From contig NZ_JAMBOG010000002.1 in NCBI RefSeq assembly GCF_023715525.1, positions 62,001 to 126,000 of the forward strand: DNA of 64,000 nucleotides. Direction: 5' to 3'. Of this stretch, positions 34,833 through 43,246 are shown one piece after another (positions within the stretch are counted from its first letter, which is position 1; each line of letters starts with the position of its first letter). The notes beneath the pieces were generated by a model that saw nothing but the letters and a program-made list of their open reading frames with translations, searched no databases and was not told the DNA's origin. The DNA is from Kocuria rosea. Its GTDB lineage: Bacteria; Actinomycetota; Actinomycetes; Actinomycetales; Micrococcaceae. The translations under genes and the position numbers were made by a program.

Positions 34833-36725
34833 TCAGTCCTCCTCGTCCCAGTCGGGGGTCATGTTGCGGGCGATCTGGATCTGGTCGTTGGACACGCCGG
34901 AGGGGACCATGGGCCACACCATCGCGTCGGCGGAGACCACGAAGTCGATCACCACGGGGCGGTCGTTGATCGCGAGGGCCTGCTTGATGACGTCGTCCAC
35001 GTCCTCGTCGCGGGTGCAGCGCAGGGCGGCGCACCCGTAGGCGTCGGCGAGCTTCACGAAGTCGGGGACCATGATGCTGTCGTGGCCGGTGTTCAGGTCG
35101 GTGTTGGAGTACCGGCCGTCGTAGAACAGCGTCTGCCACTGGCGCACCATGCCCAGCGAGGAGTTGTTGATCACCGCCACCTTGATGGGGATGTTGTTGA
35201 TGACGCAGGTGGCGAGCTCCTGGTTGGTCATCTGGAAGCAGCCGTCGCCGTCGATCGCCCACACGGTGCGCTCGGGCTGGGAGACCTTGGCGCCCATCGC
35301 GGCCGGCACGGCGAAGCCCATGGTGCCCAGGCCGGCGGAGTTCAGCCACTGCCGGGGCCGCTCGTACTGCACGAAGTGCGAGCTCCACATCTGGTGCTGG
35401 CCCACGCCGGCGACGTACACGGCCTCGGGGCCGGTGAGGGCCGAGAGGCGCTCGACGACGTACTGCGGGGTGCCCAGCCCGTCGGCCGGCTTGGGGTAGC
35501 CGAGGGGGTAGGTGGCCCGGAGGCTGCTCAGGGTGGACCACCACGCGGAGAGGTCGGGGGTGCCGCTGCGCTCGAACTCCTGGTGCACCGCGGTCACGAG
35601 GTCGGGGATGATCTCCTTGACGTCGCCCACGATCGGGACGTCGGCGGTGCGGTTCTTCGAGATCTCCGCCGGGTCGATGTCCGCGTGGATCACCTGGGCG
35701 GTGGGGGCGAACGTCTCGAGGTGGCCGGTGACGCGGTCGTCGAAGCGCGCGCCCAGGGTGATCAGCAGGTCCGCCTGCTGCATCGAGTACACGGCGGGGA
35801 CCGTGCCGTGCATGCCCGGCATGCCGAGGTTCTGCTCGTGGGAGTCGGGGAACACGCCGCGGGCGGTGAGGGTCGTGACGACCGGGGCCCCGGTCAGCTC
35901 GGCCAGCTCCATGAGCTCGGCCGCGGCGTCGGCGCGCATGGTCCCGCCGCCCACGTAGAGCACGGGGCGCTGCGCGGCGGCGATGAGCCGGGCGGCCTCG
36001 CGGATCTGCTTCGAGTGCCCGCGGGAGACGGGGCGGTAGCCGGGCAGGTCCATCCGCGGCGGCCAGGAGAACGTCATGGTGTCCTGCTGGGCGTCCTTGG
36101 CGATGTCCACGAGCACGGGGCCGGGCCGGCCGGTCGAGGCGAGGTGGAAGGCCTCGGCGAGCACGCGCGGGATGTCCTGGGCGCGGGTCACGAGGTAGGA
36201 GTGCTTGGTGATGGGCATCGTCATGCCGACGATGTCCGCCTCCTGGAAGGCGTCCGAGCCGATCACCTTGGACGAGACCTGGCCGGTGATCGCGACCATG
36301 GGGATGGAGTCCATGTGCGCGTCCGCGATCGCGGTGACGAGGTTGGTGGCGCCGGGCCCGGAGGTCGCGATGCACACCCCCACGCGGCCCGAGGCCAGCG
36401 CGTAGCCCTCGGCGGCGTGGCCGGCGCCCTGCTCGTGGCGGACCAGGATGTGGTTGATCCGGTCGGTGTCCATCAGCGGGTCGTAGGTCGGCAGGATGGC
36501 GCCGCCGGGCAGACCGAACACGTCGGTGACGCCGAGCTCCTCCAGCGACCGGATGACGGCCTGCGAGCCGGTCATCTGCATGGGCGGCACGGTGTTGCCG
36601 GGGCCGTGGACGACCGGGGCGGCCGGGACGACGTGCTCGGGGGCCCCCGGAGGCCGGTGGTCGGCGGCGGTGTCGACCCGCTTGGTGGCCATCAGCGCCG
36701 GGCTGATCGGCTGTCCCTTGCTCAT
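34833..36725 (-). CDS. ilvB: Acetolactate synthase large subunit
   Basis: 630 residues, TPP-dependent carboligase at the start of Val/Leu/Ile synthesis. Seen are [34 protein letters not shown] with the catalytic Glu, [16 protein letters not shown], the FAD/quinone-site [18 protein letters not shown] and the TPP-Mg motif [18 protein letters not shown]...NN. The ATG at 36725 is preceded by GAAGGA at eight bases; a longer frame would enter the attenuator. The N-terminal 60 residues are a disordered extension common in actinobacteria. Confidence 0.98.
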   Translation of the reverse strand: MSKGQPISPALMATKRVDTAADHRPPGAPEHVVPAAPVVHGPGNTVPPMQMTGSQAVIRSLEELGVTDVFGLPGGAILPTYDPLMDTDRINHILVRHEQGAGHAAEGYALASGRVGVCIATSGPGATNLVTAIADAHMDSIPMVAITGQVSSKVIGSDAFQEADIVGMTMPITKHSYLVTRAQDIPRVLAEAFHLASTGRPGPVLVDIAKDAQQDTMTFSWPPRMDLPGYRPVSRGHSKQIREAARLIAAAQRPVLYVGGGTMRADAAAELMELAELTGAPVVTTLTARGVFPDSHEQNLGMPGMHGTVPAVYSMQQADLLITLGARFDDRVTGHLETFAPTAQVIHADIDPAEISKNRTADVPIVGDVKEIIPDLVTAVHQEFERSGTPDLSAWWSTLSSLRATYPLGYPKPADGLGTPQYVVERLSALTGPEAVYVAGVGQHQMWSSHFVQYERPRQWLNSAGLGTMGFAVPAAMGAKVSQPERTVWAIDGDGCFQMTNQELATCVINNIPIKVAVINNSSLGMVRQWQTLFYDGRYSNTDLNTGHDSIMVPDFVKLADAYGCAALRCTRDEDVDDVIKQALAINDRPVVIDFVVSADAMVWPMVPSGVSNDQIQIARNMTPDWDEED

Positions 36726-36786
36726 GTCGCTGTCCTTCGTGGTCTCGATGGTTCCGTCTCGCCCCGCCGCCCCGGTGGTGCCGGGC

Positions 36787-36828
36787 AAGAAAAAAGGCCC
36801 TCGCTGCACCGGTGGTGCGACAGGGCCC
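36787..36828 (-). terminator. ilv operon attenuator terminator
   Basis: On the minus strand GGCCCT (36827-36822) pairs with AGGGCC (36801-36796), with an inner GCACC/GGTGC stem, followed by TTTTTTCTT (36795-36787). It lies between the leader peptide and ilvB, 62 bases before the ilvB start, where only an attenuator makes sense. Confidence 0.88.
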
Positions 36829-36851
36829 GTTGCGCTCGATGAGTCGGCGGC

Positions 36852-36914
36852 TCAGGCCCCGCGTCCGACGAGGACGCGTACCGTGAGCTGGACGACACCG
36901 AGGCTGAGCTGCAT
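36852..36914 (-). CDS. ilv operon leader peptide
   Basis: A 20-codon frame reading MQLSLGVVQLTVRVLVGRGA and a TGA: nine of 20 residues are Leu or Val, the end-products of the pathway. It is followed by the attenuator terminator and ilvBNC. Ribosome stalling at the Leu/Val codons when charged tRNAs are scarce would prevent the terminator from forming. A -10-like GAGCAT ends seven bases before its ATG, so translation is probably leaderless. Confidence 0.85.
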   Translation of the reverse strand: MQLSLGVVQLTVRVLVGRGA

Positions 36915-36920
36915 GGCTCA

Positions 36921-36949
36921 ATGCTCTGCCTCCGGACGAAGGGTGTCAA
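36921..36949 (-). promoter_or_regulatory. Promoter of the ilv leader
   Basis: TTGACA at 36949-36944, a 17-base spacer and GAGCAT at 36926-36921. The predicted start coincides with the leader-peptide ATG at 36914. Confidence 0.65.
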
Positions 36950-36994
36950 ACTTCGGACCCCCTGTCCCACGATGTGAGACAAGGCACGTGCGGC

Positions 36995-38017
36995 CTACGA
37001 CCGGGCGGGCGGGAAGGCCAGGCGGCCCTCCTGCTGCAGGAACAGGGGGCGCTCCCCGGCCGCGAGCCGCTCGAACTGGGCCTCGAGCAGCCGGCGCACC
37101 CGGGGGCGGAAGGAGGCGTTGGACCCGCCCGTGTGGGGGGTGAGGAGCGAGCCGGGGGCCCGCATCAGCGGGTGGTCGGCGGGCAGCGGCTCCGGCTCGA
37201 CGACGTCGAGGGCGCAGCGCAGCCGGCCGGACACGACCTCCGCCGTCAGGGCTGGGGTGTCCACCACGCGGCCGCGGCCCACGTTGACCACGAGCGCGTC
37301 GTCGGGCAGCCGGGAGAGCAGCCGGGCGCCGACGAGCCCGTCGGTGGCCGGACTGGAGGGCAGGGTCACGACGAGGACGTCGGTGCGGGCCAGCAGCCCG
37401 GGCAGCTCGTCCACCCCGTGGACGGGACCGTGCTCGTCGGTGCGGGCGCGGGACGCCACCCGGGTGATCTCGACCTCGAAGGGGCGCAGGCGGTCCACGA
37501 CGGCGGAGCCGATCTCGCCCACCCCGAGCACCAGCACGCGGCTGTCGGCCAGGGAGCGGCTCTCGAAGCGGGCGTAGACGCCCTCGCGCTGCTGCAGCAC
37601 GGCGCGGGGGATCTCCCGCTGGGCGGCGATCATCAGCCCGAGCGCCAGCTCGGCCGTGCCGGCCGCGTGCACCCACCCCGCGGTGGTCAGCGCCAGGTCC
37701 GGGCCGACGGCCTCCGGCACCCCGTCGAAGCCCGTGGTCTGCAGCTGCACCAGCTTCAGCCCGGTCGCCGAGGGGAGGGCGTGCCGCCAGGCGCTCGTGG
37801 CGTAGGGGGCCACCGCCACGTCCACCTCGTCGGGGCGCGCCCCCACCGGGTCCCCGGCCATGTCCCAGAGCACGTAGCGGAAGCCGGGCACGCGGCCGGC
37901 GAGGTGGTCGACGAGCTGCTGCTCGGGCAGGGAGACGACGCGCAGCGCGGACAGTGGCAGCGGGGGCGGGGGCGCGGACGAGGGCGCGCCGGACGGTGCG
38001 GAAGCCATGACCGCCAT
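36995..38017 (-). CDS. D-isomer 2-hydroxyacid dehydrogenase
   Basis: About 340 residues. The NAD-binding motif VLVLGVGEIGSAVVDRL lies near residue 165; substrate/catalytic residues are in NVGRGRVVDTPAL (Arg), DVVEPEPLPADHPL (Glu) and LTPHTGGSNASFR (His). This is the SerA/GhrA-type family; the oxo-acid (glyoxylate, hydroxypyruvate, phosphoglycerate) is not determinable, and there is no ACT domain, arguing against SerA. The start is uncertain between ATGs at 38017 and 38008; neither has a good ribosome binding site. Confidence 0.9.
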   Translation of the reverse strand: MAVMASAPSGAPSSAPPPPLPLSALRVVSLPEQQLVDHLAGRVPGFRYVLWDMAGDPVGARPDEVDVAVAPYATSAWRHALPSATGLKLVQLQTTGFDGVPEAVGPDLALTTAGWVHAAGTAELALGLMIAAQREIPRAVLQQREGVYARFESRSLADSRVLVLGVGEIGSAVVDRLRPFEVEITRVASRARTDEHGPVHGVDELPGLLARTDVLVVTLPSSPATDGLVGARLLSRLPDDALVVNVGRGRVVDTPALTAEVVSGRLRCALDVVEPEPLPADHPLMRAPGSLLTPHTGGSNASFRPRVRRLLEAQFERLAAGERPLFLQQEGRLAFPPARS

Positions 38018-38048
38018 GCTAGACGGGCCCGCGGCGGCCGGGGCCGAG

Positions 38049-38076
38049 TGGACAAGCACGGACGACGTGGTAGAGT
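38049..38076 (+). promoter_or_regulatory. Probable promoter of tRNA-Lys
   Basis: TGGACA at 38049-38054, a 16-base spacer and TAGAGT at 38071-38076, about 94 bases upstream of the tRNA. Confidence 0.55.
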
Positions 38077-38169
38077 CTTCTCTCGTTGCGAGGCGAGGAA
38101 CGGCGCGAGCCGGGACGCACGATTCGGTCCACGGACCGGGTCCGTGCTAGTGTTCTTGCCGCACGACAA

Positions 38170-38242
38170 GCGCCTCTAGCTCAATTGGCAGAGCAATTGA
38201 CTCTTAATCAATGGGTTCTCGGTTCGAGTCCGAGGGGGCGCA
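38170..38242 (+). tRNA. tRNA-Lys(CTT)
   Basis: A 73-base cloverleaf with acceptor GCGCCTC/GGGGCGC, anticodon loop CTCTTAA (anticodon CTT) and T-arm CTCGGTTCGAGTCCGAG. CCA is not encoded. Confidence 0.97.
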
Positions 38243-38250
38243 CCCACGAA

Positions 38251-38289
38251 CGAAGGCCCGACCAGGCAGAACGCCCGGTCGGGCCTTCG
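38251..38289 (+). terminator. Terminator of tRNA-Lys
   Basis: A 13-base-pair stem, CGAAGGCCCGACC/GGTCGGGCCTTCG, eight bases beyond the tRNA. Confidence 0.85.
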
Positions 38290-38342
38290 TCGTACCCGGC
38301 CCTGCGCCGCACCCGGGCCCTCGTCGGCCGCGCCCGGGCAGC

Positions 38343-38372
38343 AAAAAACCCGGAACGCGCAGGCGTCCCGGG
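38343..38372 (-). terminator. Rho-independent terminator of the marR gene
   Basis: On the minus strand CCCGGGACGC pairs with GCGTTCCGGG (one wobble) around a four-base loop, followed by six T. It lies about 130 bases beyond the marR stop; the intervening stretch shows no gene. Confidence 0.85.
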
Positions 38373-38500
38373 TGGCCCTTCGCGGAGACCCTGGGCCGCG
38401 GTCCCCGCCCACGTGCACGCACGGGCCGGCGACCCCGTCGCGCCCCGTGCCGTTCGCGCCCGCACCCCGCACCCGCCGCCGCGGGTGCGCGGAGCGGGGA

Positions 38501-39037
38501 TCAGGAGGAGGTGTCGGCCGGAGCGATGGCCTCGGCCGTGTCCCGGACCTCCTCGGCCGAGGTGGCGTCGGGCGAGCCGGCGTCGGTGACGGTGCCGTCG
38601 GGCTGGACCCGCAGCTTCCAGCGGGCACCGCCCAGGGTGGTGATGATGTCGGCGAGGGTGCGGCGCAGGGACTCGTCGGTGAGCAGCCCGTCCCCCACCA
38701 GCTCGTCCTCGAGCTGGGTGGCGGCCTCGAGGATCCGCTGGCCCTCGGGGGTGATCGACACGAGGTGGCTGCGCCGGTCCCGCACGTTCTTGGAGCGGGT
38801 GACGTGGCCGTGGAGCTCGAGCCGGTGCAGGGTCTTGCCCATGGTCTGGGCCTGGACCCGCACCCGGTGGGCCAGCTGGGCCTGGGTCATGCTCCCCGCC
38901 GTCTGGAGGACGTCGAGGGCCATGACCCCGGCATGGGTCACGCCGAGCGAGGCGAGGCGTTCGTTCCACGCGTGCTCCACGAGCCGCGCAGCCGTCGATA
39001 GCAGTCGATTTGTCGGCCATTGAGTGGTGAAAGGCAT
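38501..39037 (-). CDS. MarR-family transcriptional regulator
   Basis: About 178 residues. The winged helix-turn-helix TQAQLAHRVRVQAQTMGKTL, LHRLELHGHVTRS and the basic wing RDRRSHLVSITPEGQRIL are classical MarR. The C-terminal 50 residues (QPDGTVTDAGSP...) are an unusual acidic extension. The ATG at 39037 is preceded by TAGAAT ending eight bases upstream, so the message may be leaderless; an ATG at 39046 lies inside that hexamer. Two related palindromes around the start may be autoregulatory sites. The divergent neighbour is the peroxiredoxin gene, a plausible target. Confidence 0.9.
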   Translation of the reverse strand: MPFTTQWPTNRLLSTAARLVEHAWNERLASLGVTHAGVMALDVLQTAGSMTQAQLAHRVRVQAQTMGKTLHRLELHGHVTRSKNVRDRRSHLVSITPEGQRILEAATQLEDELVGDGLLTDESLRRTLADIITTLGGARWKLRVQPDGTVTDAGSPDATSAEEVRDTAEAIAPADTSS

Positions 39038-39239
39038 GCGAAGCATTCTACCGACCCGGAAGGGGGAAATCAGCACCATGCTAAGCAAACTTACGAGCAT
39101 TTCACTCCACGTGAACGCCGAGTCGTCCGGATCACGCCGTTGCGGGCCGCCAGGACGGCCCGGGAAGCCGGCGGTAGGGTTCGGGGACCGGACCACGCCC
39201 GCAGCGCCCCGCGCTGCCCGACCCCACGGAGGACCACCC

Positions 39240-39713
39240 ATGGCCGCACGTCTCGAGCCGGGCCAGCAGGCCCCGGACTTCACCCTGCCCGACGCCTCGG
39301 GCCGCCCCGTCTCCCTGGCCGAGCACCGCGGCCGGCGCACCGTCGTCTACTTCTACCCGAAGGCCGCCACGCCCGGGTGCACCACGCAGGCCTGCGACTT
39401 CCGCGACAGCCTCGACCGGTTCACGGCCGAGGGCTTCGCCGTGCTGGGGATCTCCCCCGACGGCCCGGAGGCGCTGGCCCGCTTCGCCCGGGACCAGTCC
39501 CTCACCTTCCCGCTGCTGTCCGACCCCGACCACAAGGTGGCCGAGGCCTACGGCGCCTGGGGCGAGAAGAAGAACTACGGCAGGACCTACGAGGGCCTCG
39601 TGCGCTCCACCGTCGTGGTCGGCGCGGACGGGACCGTCGAGCTCGCCCAGTACAACGTCAAGGCGTCCGGCCACGTCGCGAAGCTGCGCCGGGACCTCGG
39701 GCTCACCGCCTGA
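39240..39713 (+). CDS. bcp: Thioredoxin-dependent peroxiredoxin, Bcp type
   Basis: 157 residues. The peroxidatic Cys and resolving Cys lie five residues apart in PKAATPGCTTQACDF, the mark of BCP/PrxQ peroxiredoxins; the PxxxTxxC Thr is present. It reduces H2O2 and organic peroxides with thioredoxin electrons. The ATG at 39240 follows GGAGGACC. It lies 202 bases from the divergent marR start. Confidence 0.95.
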   Translation: MAARLEPGQQAPDFTLPDASGRPVSLAEHRGRRTVVYFYPKAATPGCTTQACDFRDSLDRFTAEGFAVLGISPDGPEALARFARDQSLTFPLLSDPDHKVAEAYGAWGEKKNYGRTYEGLVRSTVVVGADGTVELAQYNVKASGHVAKLRRDLGLTA

Positions 39714-39748
39714 GGCTAGGATGGGCGGGGGTCCCGAGGGGCCCTTCG

Positions 39749-39832
39749 GCGCGAGTGGTGGAACTGGCAGACACGCAGGATTTAGGTTCCTGTGCCCTGA
39801 CCGGCGTGCGGGTTCGAGTCCCGCCTCGCGCA
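39749..39832 (+). tRNA. tRNA-Leu(TAG)
   Basis: An 84-base class II tRNA with a long variable arm (around GTGCCCTGACCGGCGTGC). Acceptor GCGCGAG/CTCGCGC, anticodon stem CAGGA/TCCTG with loop TTTAGGT and anticodon TAG, T-arm GCGGGTTCGAGTCCCGC. CCA is not encoded. Confidence 0.97.
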
Positions 39833-39835
39833 CCG

Positions 39836-39864
39836 CTCGGCCCCGGGCCCGGCCCGGGGCCGAG
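39836..39864 (+). terminator. Terminator of tRNA-Leu
   Basis: A 13-base-pair stem (39836-39848 with 39852-39864) and a three-base loop, four bases beyond the tRNA. Confidence 0.8.
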
Positions 39865-39906
39865 GCCCCACAGCGACGACCGACCCGGCGAGGCAGCGAA
39901 GGACCC

Positions 39907-41517
39907 ATGGCGCCCAGGCGAACCCCCCGCACCGCGGCCGCGCTCCTGCTCGTCGCCGGGCTGGTCGGGCTGAGCGCCTGCTCCCCCGGCGAGGACGCGC
40001 CCGGCCCGGCGGGCTCCGGGGCCCCGGCCGTGCCCACCCGCACGTTCGTCTTCGCGAATGCCGCGGAGGCGCCCACCCTGGACCCCGCGACGGTCGACAA
40101 CCTCGAGACCTCCCGGATCGCCACGCAGGTGCTCGACGGCCTCGTGGCCGCGGACCCCTCGACCGGAGAGCCGGCGCCGGCGCTGGCGACGTCGTGGAGG
40201 GTGTCCGGGGACGGGCTGTCCTACACCTTCGCGCTGCGCGAGGACGTGCGCTTCCACGACGGCACGGAGCTGGACGCCGCCGCGGTGTGCGCCAACTTCG
40301 AGCGCTGGGAGTCCCTCGGGGCCGACGGGTCCCTGACGCCCTTCGACACCGTCTTCCGCACCAACGCGCGCGGCACGGCGCCCGTCTACGAGGACTGCAC
40401 CGCGCCCTCGCCCTCCACGGTGGTGCTCTCCCTGGCGACGGAGCACACCCCGCTGCTGCGGGCCCTGACCCAGCCGGCCTTCGGGATCGCCTCCCCGGCG
40501 TCGCTGGCCGCGGGGACCCAGGGCGAGCACCCCGTGGGGACCGGCCCCTTCCGGTACGCCTCGGGCGACGGCGCGTCCGTGGAGCTCACCGCGAACCCCG
40601 ACTACTGGGGCGAGCTGGGCGACATCGGCGCCCTCGAGTTCCGCACGATCGCCGAGCCCGAGCTGCGCTACGTGGCCCTGCGCCGGGGCCAGGTCGACGG
40701 CTACGACCAGGTCGGCCTGGACTCCTTCGCGCCCCTGGCCCGGCACGGCGTCCAGGTGCTCCAGCGCGACCCGTACTCGGTGTCCTACCTGGGCATCAAC
40801 CAGGACGTCGAGCCGCTCGACGACCCGGAGGTGCGCGCCGCCATCGCCGCCGCGGTGGACCGGGGGGCGATCGTGCGCGAGCACTACCCGGACGGCACCC
40901 GGGTGGCCGACCAGTTCCTGCCGGCGCGCTTCGCGCTGGACGGCACGGACCTGCGGGTCCCCTCCTACGACCCGCAGCGGGCGCGGGAGCTGCTCGCGTC
41001 CTCCAGCTACGACGGCGAGCCGCTGCGGTTCTACTACCCCCGCAACACGTCGCGGACGTACATGCAGGAGCCGGAGAAGGTCTACGCGGACATCGCCGCG
41101 CAGCTGGTGCGCGCGGGCTTCGTCATCGAGCCGGTCCCCGTGGACTGGTCCGACGGGTACGTGGAGCAGGTGCAGGACCCCGACGGCGACCACGCCCTGC
41201 ACCTGCTGGGCTGGAACGGCGGCTACCGCGACCCCGACTACTTCATGGCCGCGCTCTTCGGCACCCCCAACGGCGAGTTCGGCCTGGCGGAGACCTCCCT
41301 GTTCGGGGTCGTCAACCGCGCCGCGAGGCTGCCCGACGGGGACGACCGCTCGGGGGCATACGTGTCCATCAACAACCGCGTCTCGCGCCTCCTGCCGGCC
41401 GTTCCCCTCGCCCACCCGATCTCCGCCGTGGCGGTGGACGGCTCGGTCGAGTCCTTCCCCCTGACGTCCACGGGCTTCGAGCAGTTCAACCGGGTCCGCC
41501 TCGACCCGGCCGGCTGA
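39907..41517 (+). CDS. ABC-type peptide/nickel solute-binding lipoprotein (DppA/OppA family)
   Basis: 536 residues. A lipoprotein signal (MAPRRTPRTAAALLLVAG, lipobox LSAC with Cys25) targets it to the outer membrane face. The SBP_bac_5 fold is seen in ANAAEAPTLDPATVDN, ATSWRVSGDGLSYTFALRED, HPVGTGPFRY and NPDYWGE. It would bind peptides or similar substrates. No permease or ATPase genes lie nearby, so it is an orphan or serves a transporter encoded elsewhere. The ATG lies 75 bases beyond the tRNA-Leu. Confidence 0.9.
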   Translation: MAPRRTPRTAAALLLVAGLVGLSACSPGEDAPGPAGSGAPAVPTRTFVFANAAEAPTLDPATVDNLETSRIATQVLDGLVAADPSTGEPAPALATSWRVSGDGLSYTFALREDVRFHDGTELDAAAVCANFERWESLGADGSLTPFDTVFRTNARGTAPVYEDCTAPSPSTVVLSLATEHTPLLRALTQPAFGIASPASLAAGTQGEHPVGTGPFRYASGDGASVELTANPDYWGELGDIGALEFRTIAEPELRYVALRRGQVDGYDQVGLDSFAPLARHGVQVLQRDPYSVSYLGINQDVEPLDDPEVRAAIAAAVDRGAIVREHYPDGTRVADQFLPARFALDGTDLRVPSYDPQRARELLASSSYDGEPLRFYYPRNTSRTYMQEPEKVYADIAAQLVRAGFVIEPVPVDWSDGYVEQVQDPDGDHALHLLGWNGGYRDPDYFMAALFGTPNGEFGLAETSLFGVVNRAARLPDGDDRSGAYVSINNRVSRLLPAVPLAHPISAVAVDGSVESFPLTSTGFEQFNRVRLDPAG

Positions 41518-41631
41518 GCTTCCGGGCGGCGGGGACCCCGGGATTCCGGAAACGTCGGCGCGGAGCGTTACTCTGTTCCCGACCATTCACCGGCGCACCG
41601 GAGCGCCGGCCGTCCAACGGGAGCAGCGACT

Positions 41632-43116
41632 GTGACATCACCTCAGGCAACGGAATCGACCGACGTCCTCCTGATCGGCGGAGGCATCATGAGCGCCACG
41701 CTCGGCGTGTTCCTCAAGGAGCTCGAGCCGCAGTGGGGGATCACGTTGCTGGAGCGCCTGGACCAGGTCGGCGCCGAGAGCTCCAATGTCTGGAACAACG
41801 CCGGCACCGGTCACTCCGCGCTGTGCGAGCTCAACTACGCACCGCAGGCCGCGGACGGCTCCGTGGACCCGGCCAAGGCCCTGAGCATCAACGAGCAGTT
41901 CCAGCTCTCCCGCCAGTTCTGGGCCTCCCTCGTCTCCGAGGGCAAGCTCCAGGACGCCGGCACGTTCATCAACCCCGTCCCGCACATGTCCCTGGTCTTC
42001 GGCGACGCCCACGCCGACTACCTGCGCCGGCGCTACGAGGCGTTCAAGCCGCACAAGCTGTTCGAGCGCATGGAGTTCACCGAGGACCGCGAGAAGATCG
42101 CCGAGTGGGCCCCCCTGACCATGCACGGCCGCGGCGCGGGGCGCGTGGCCGCGTCCTGGTCCCCCGAGGGCACCGACGTCGACTTCGGCGAGCTCACCCG
42201 CCAGCAGGTCGCGCACCTGCAGGCGAAGGGCGGCACCGTCCGCTACGGCCAGCAGGTCGTGGACCTCGACCGCCAGAGCGACGGCAGCTGGGTCGCCAGG
42301 GTGAAGAACCGGCTCAACGACGAGGACCACCGGCTCGTCCGGGCCCGGTTCGTCTTCGTGGGCGCGGGCGGCGGCGCCCTGCCGCTGCTGCAGAAGTCCG
42401 GCATCGCCGAGGCCAAGGGCTACGGCGGGTTCCCCGTCTCCGGCCTGTGGCTGCGCAACACCGTCGAGGCCGTGGCCTCCCAGCACGACGCCAAGGTCTA
42501 CGGCCAGGCCTCCGTGGGCGCCCCGCCCATGTCGGTCCCCCACCTCGACACCCGCTACGAGCACGGCAAGCGCGCCCTGCTCTTCGGCCCGTACGGCGGG
42601 TTCAAGCCCAACTTCCTCAAGCAGGGCTCCTTCCTGGACCTCCCGCTGTCCGTGCGCCCGCACAACATCTACCCGATGACCCGCGCGGGCCTGGCCAACC
42701 TGGACCTCGTGAAGTACCTGCTGAGCGAGCTCGCGAAGACGAAGAAGCAGCGCGTCGAGGCCCTGCAGCAGTTCTTCCCGACCGCCGACGGCTCGCAGTG
42801 GGAGCTCGTGGAGGCCGGTCAGCGCGTGCAGGTCATGAAGCGGGACAAGCAGAAGGGCGGCGTACTGCAGTTCGGCACCGAGCTCATCACCTCCGCGGAC
42901 GGCTCCATCGCCGGCCTGCTGGGCGCCTCCCCCGGCGCCTCCACGGCCGTGCCGATCATGCTCAACCTGCTCGGCAAGGCCTTCCCCGCCCGGATGCCCG
43001 CGTGGGAGCCCCGGATCAAGGAGCTCATCCCGTCCTACGGCGTGAAGCTCGACGAGCACCCGCAGCTCGCGGACGAGGTCATGGGCCACACCGCCCGGGT
43101 GCTCGGCATCCGCTGA
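41632..43116 (+). CDS. mqo: Malate:quinone oxidoreductase
   Basis: 494 residues, FAD-dependent peripheral membrane enzyme oxidising L-malate to oxaloacetate and reducing menaquinone. Seen are [20 protein letters not shown] (FAD binding), [17 protein letters not shown] and the C-terminal [19 protein letters not shown]. The GTG at 41632 fits the family N-terminus. Together with the DASS transporter and the D-malate/tartrate dehydrogenase ten kilobases upstream it points to active C4-dicarboxylate use, though they are not co-transcribed. Confidence 0.97.
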   Translation: MTSPQATESTDVLLIGGGIMSATLGVFLKELEPQWGITLLERLDQVGAESSNVWNNAGTGHSALCELNYAPQAADGSVDPAKALSINEQFQLSRQFWASLVSEGKLQDAGTFINPVPHMSLVFGDAHADYLRRRYEAFKPHKLFERMEFTEDREKIAEWAPLTMHGRGAGRVAASWSPEGTDVDFGELTRQQVAHLQAKGGTVRYGQQVVDLDRQSDGSWVARVKNRLNDEDHRLVRARFVFVGAGGGALPLLQKSGIAEAKGYGGFPVSGLWLRNTVEAVASQHDAKVYGQASVGAPPMSVPHLDTRYEHGKRALLFGPYGGFKPNFLKQGSFLDLPLSVRPHNIYPMTRAGLANLDLVKYLLSELAKTKKQRVEALQQFFPTADGSQWELVEAGQRVQVMKRDKQKGGVLQFGTELITSADGSIAGLLGASPGASTAVPIMLNLLGKAFPARMPAWEPRIKELIPSYGVKLDEHPQLADEVMGHTARVLGIR

Positions 43117-43142
43117 CGCGCCGGCCGCGAGGCATTGCGACC

Positions 43143-43171
43143 GAGGCCCCGACCCACCGGTTCGGGGCCTC
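43143..43171 (+). terminator. Terminator of mqo
   Basis: A ten-base-pair stem, GAGGCCCCGA/TCGGGGCCTC, with a nine-base loop, 26 bases beyond the mqo stop. Confidence 0.75.
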
Positions 43172-43246
43172 CGTCGTCCCCGGACTAGGCTGGGAACGAT
43201 CCGTGCCGGCGCTCTTCCCCGGCACACCCACACACGAGGAGCACGA

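Noticed and set aside
36995-38017. Phosphoglycerate dehydrogenase (serA)
   Set aside because: Lacks an ACT or ASB domain and is only about 340 residues; a general 2-hydroxyacid dehydrogenase fits better.
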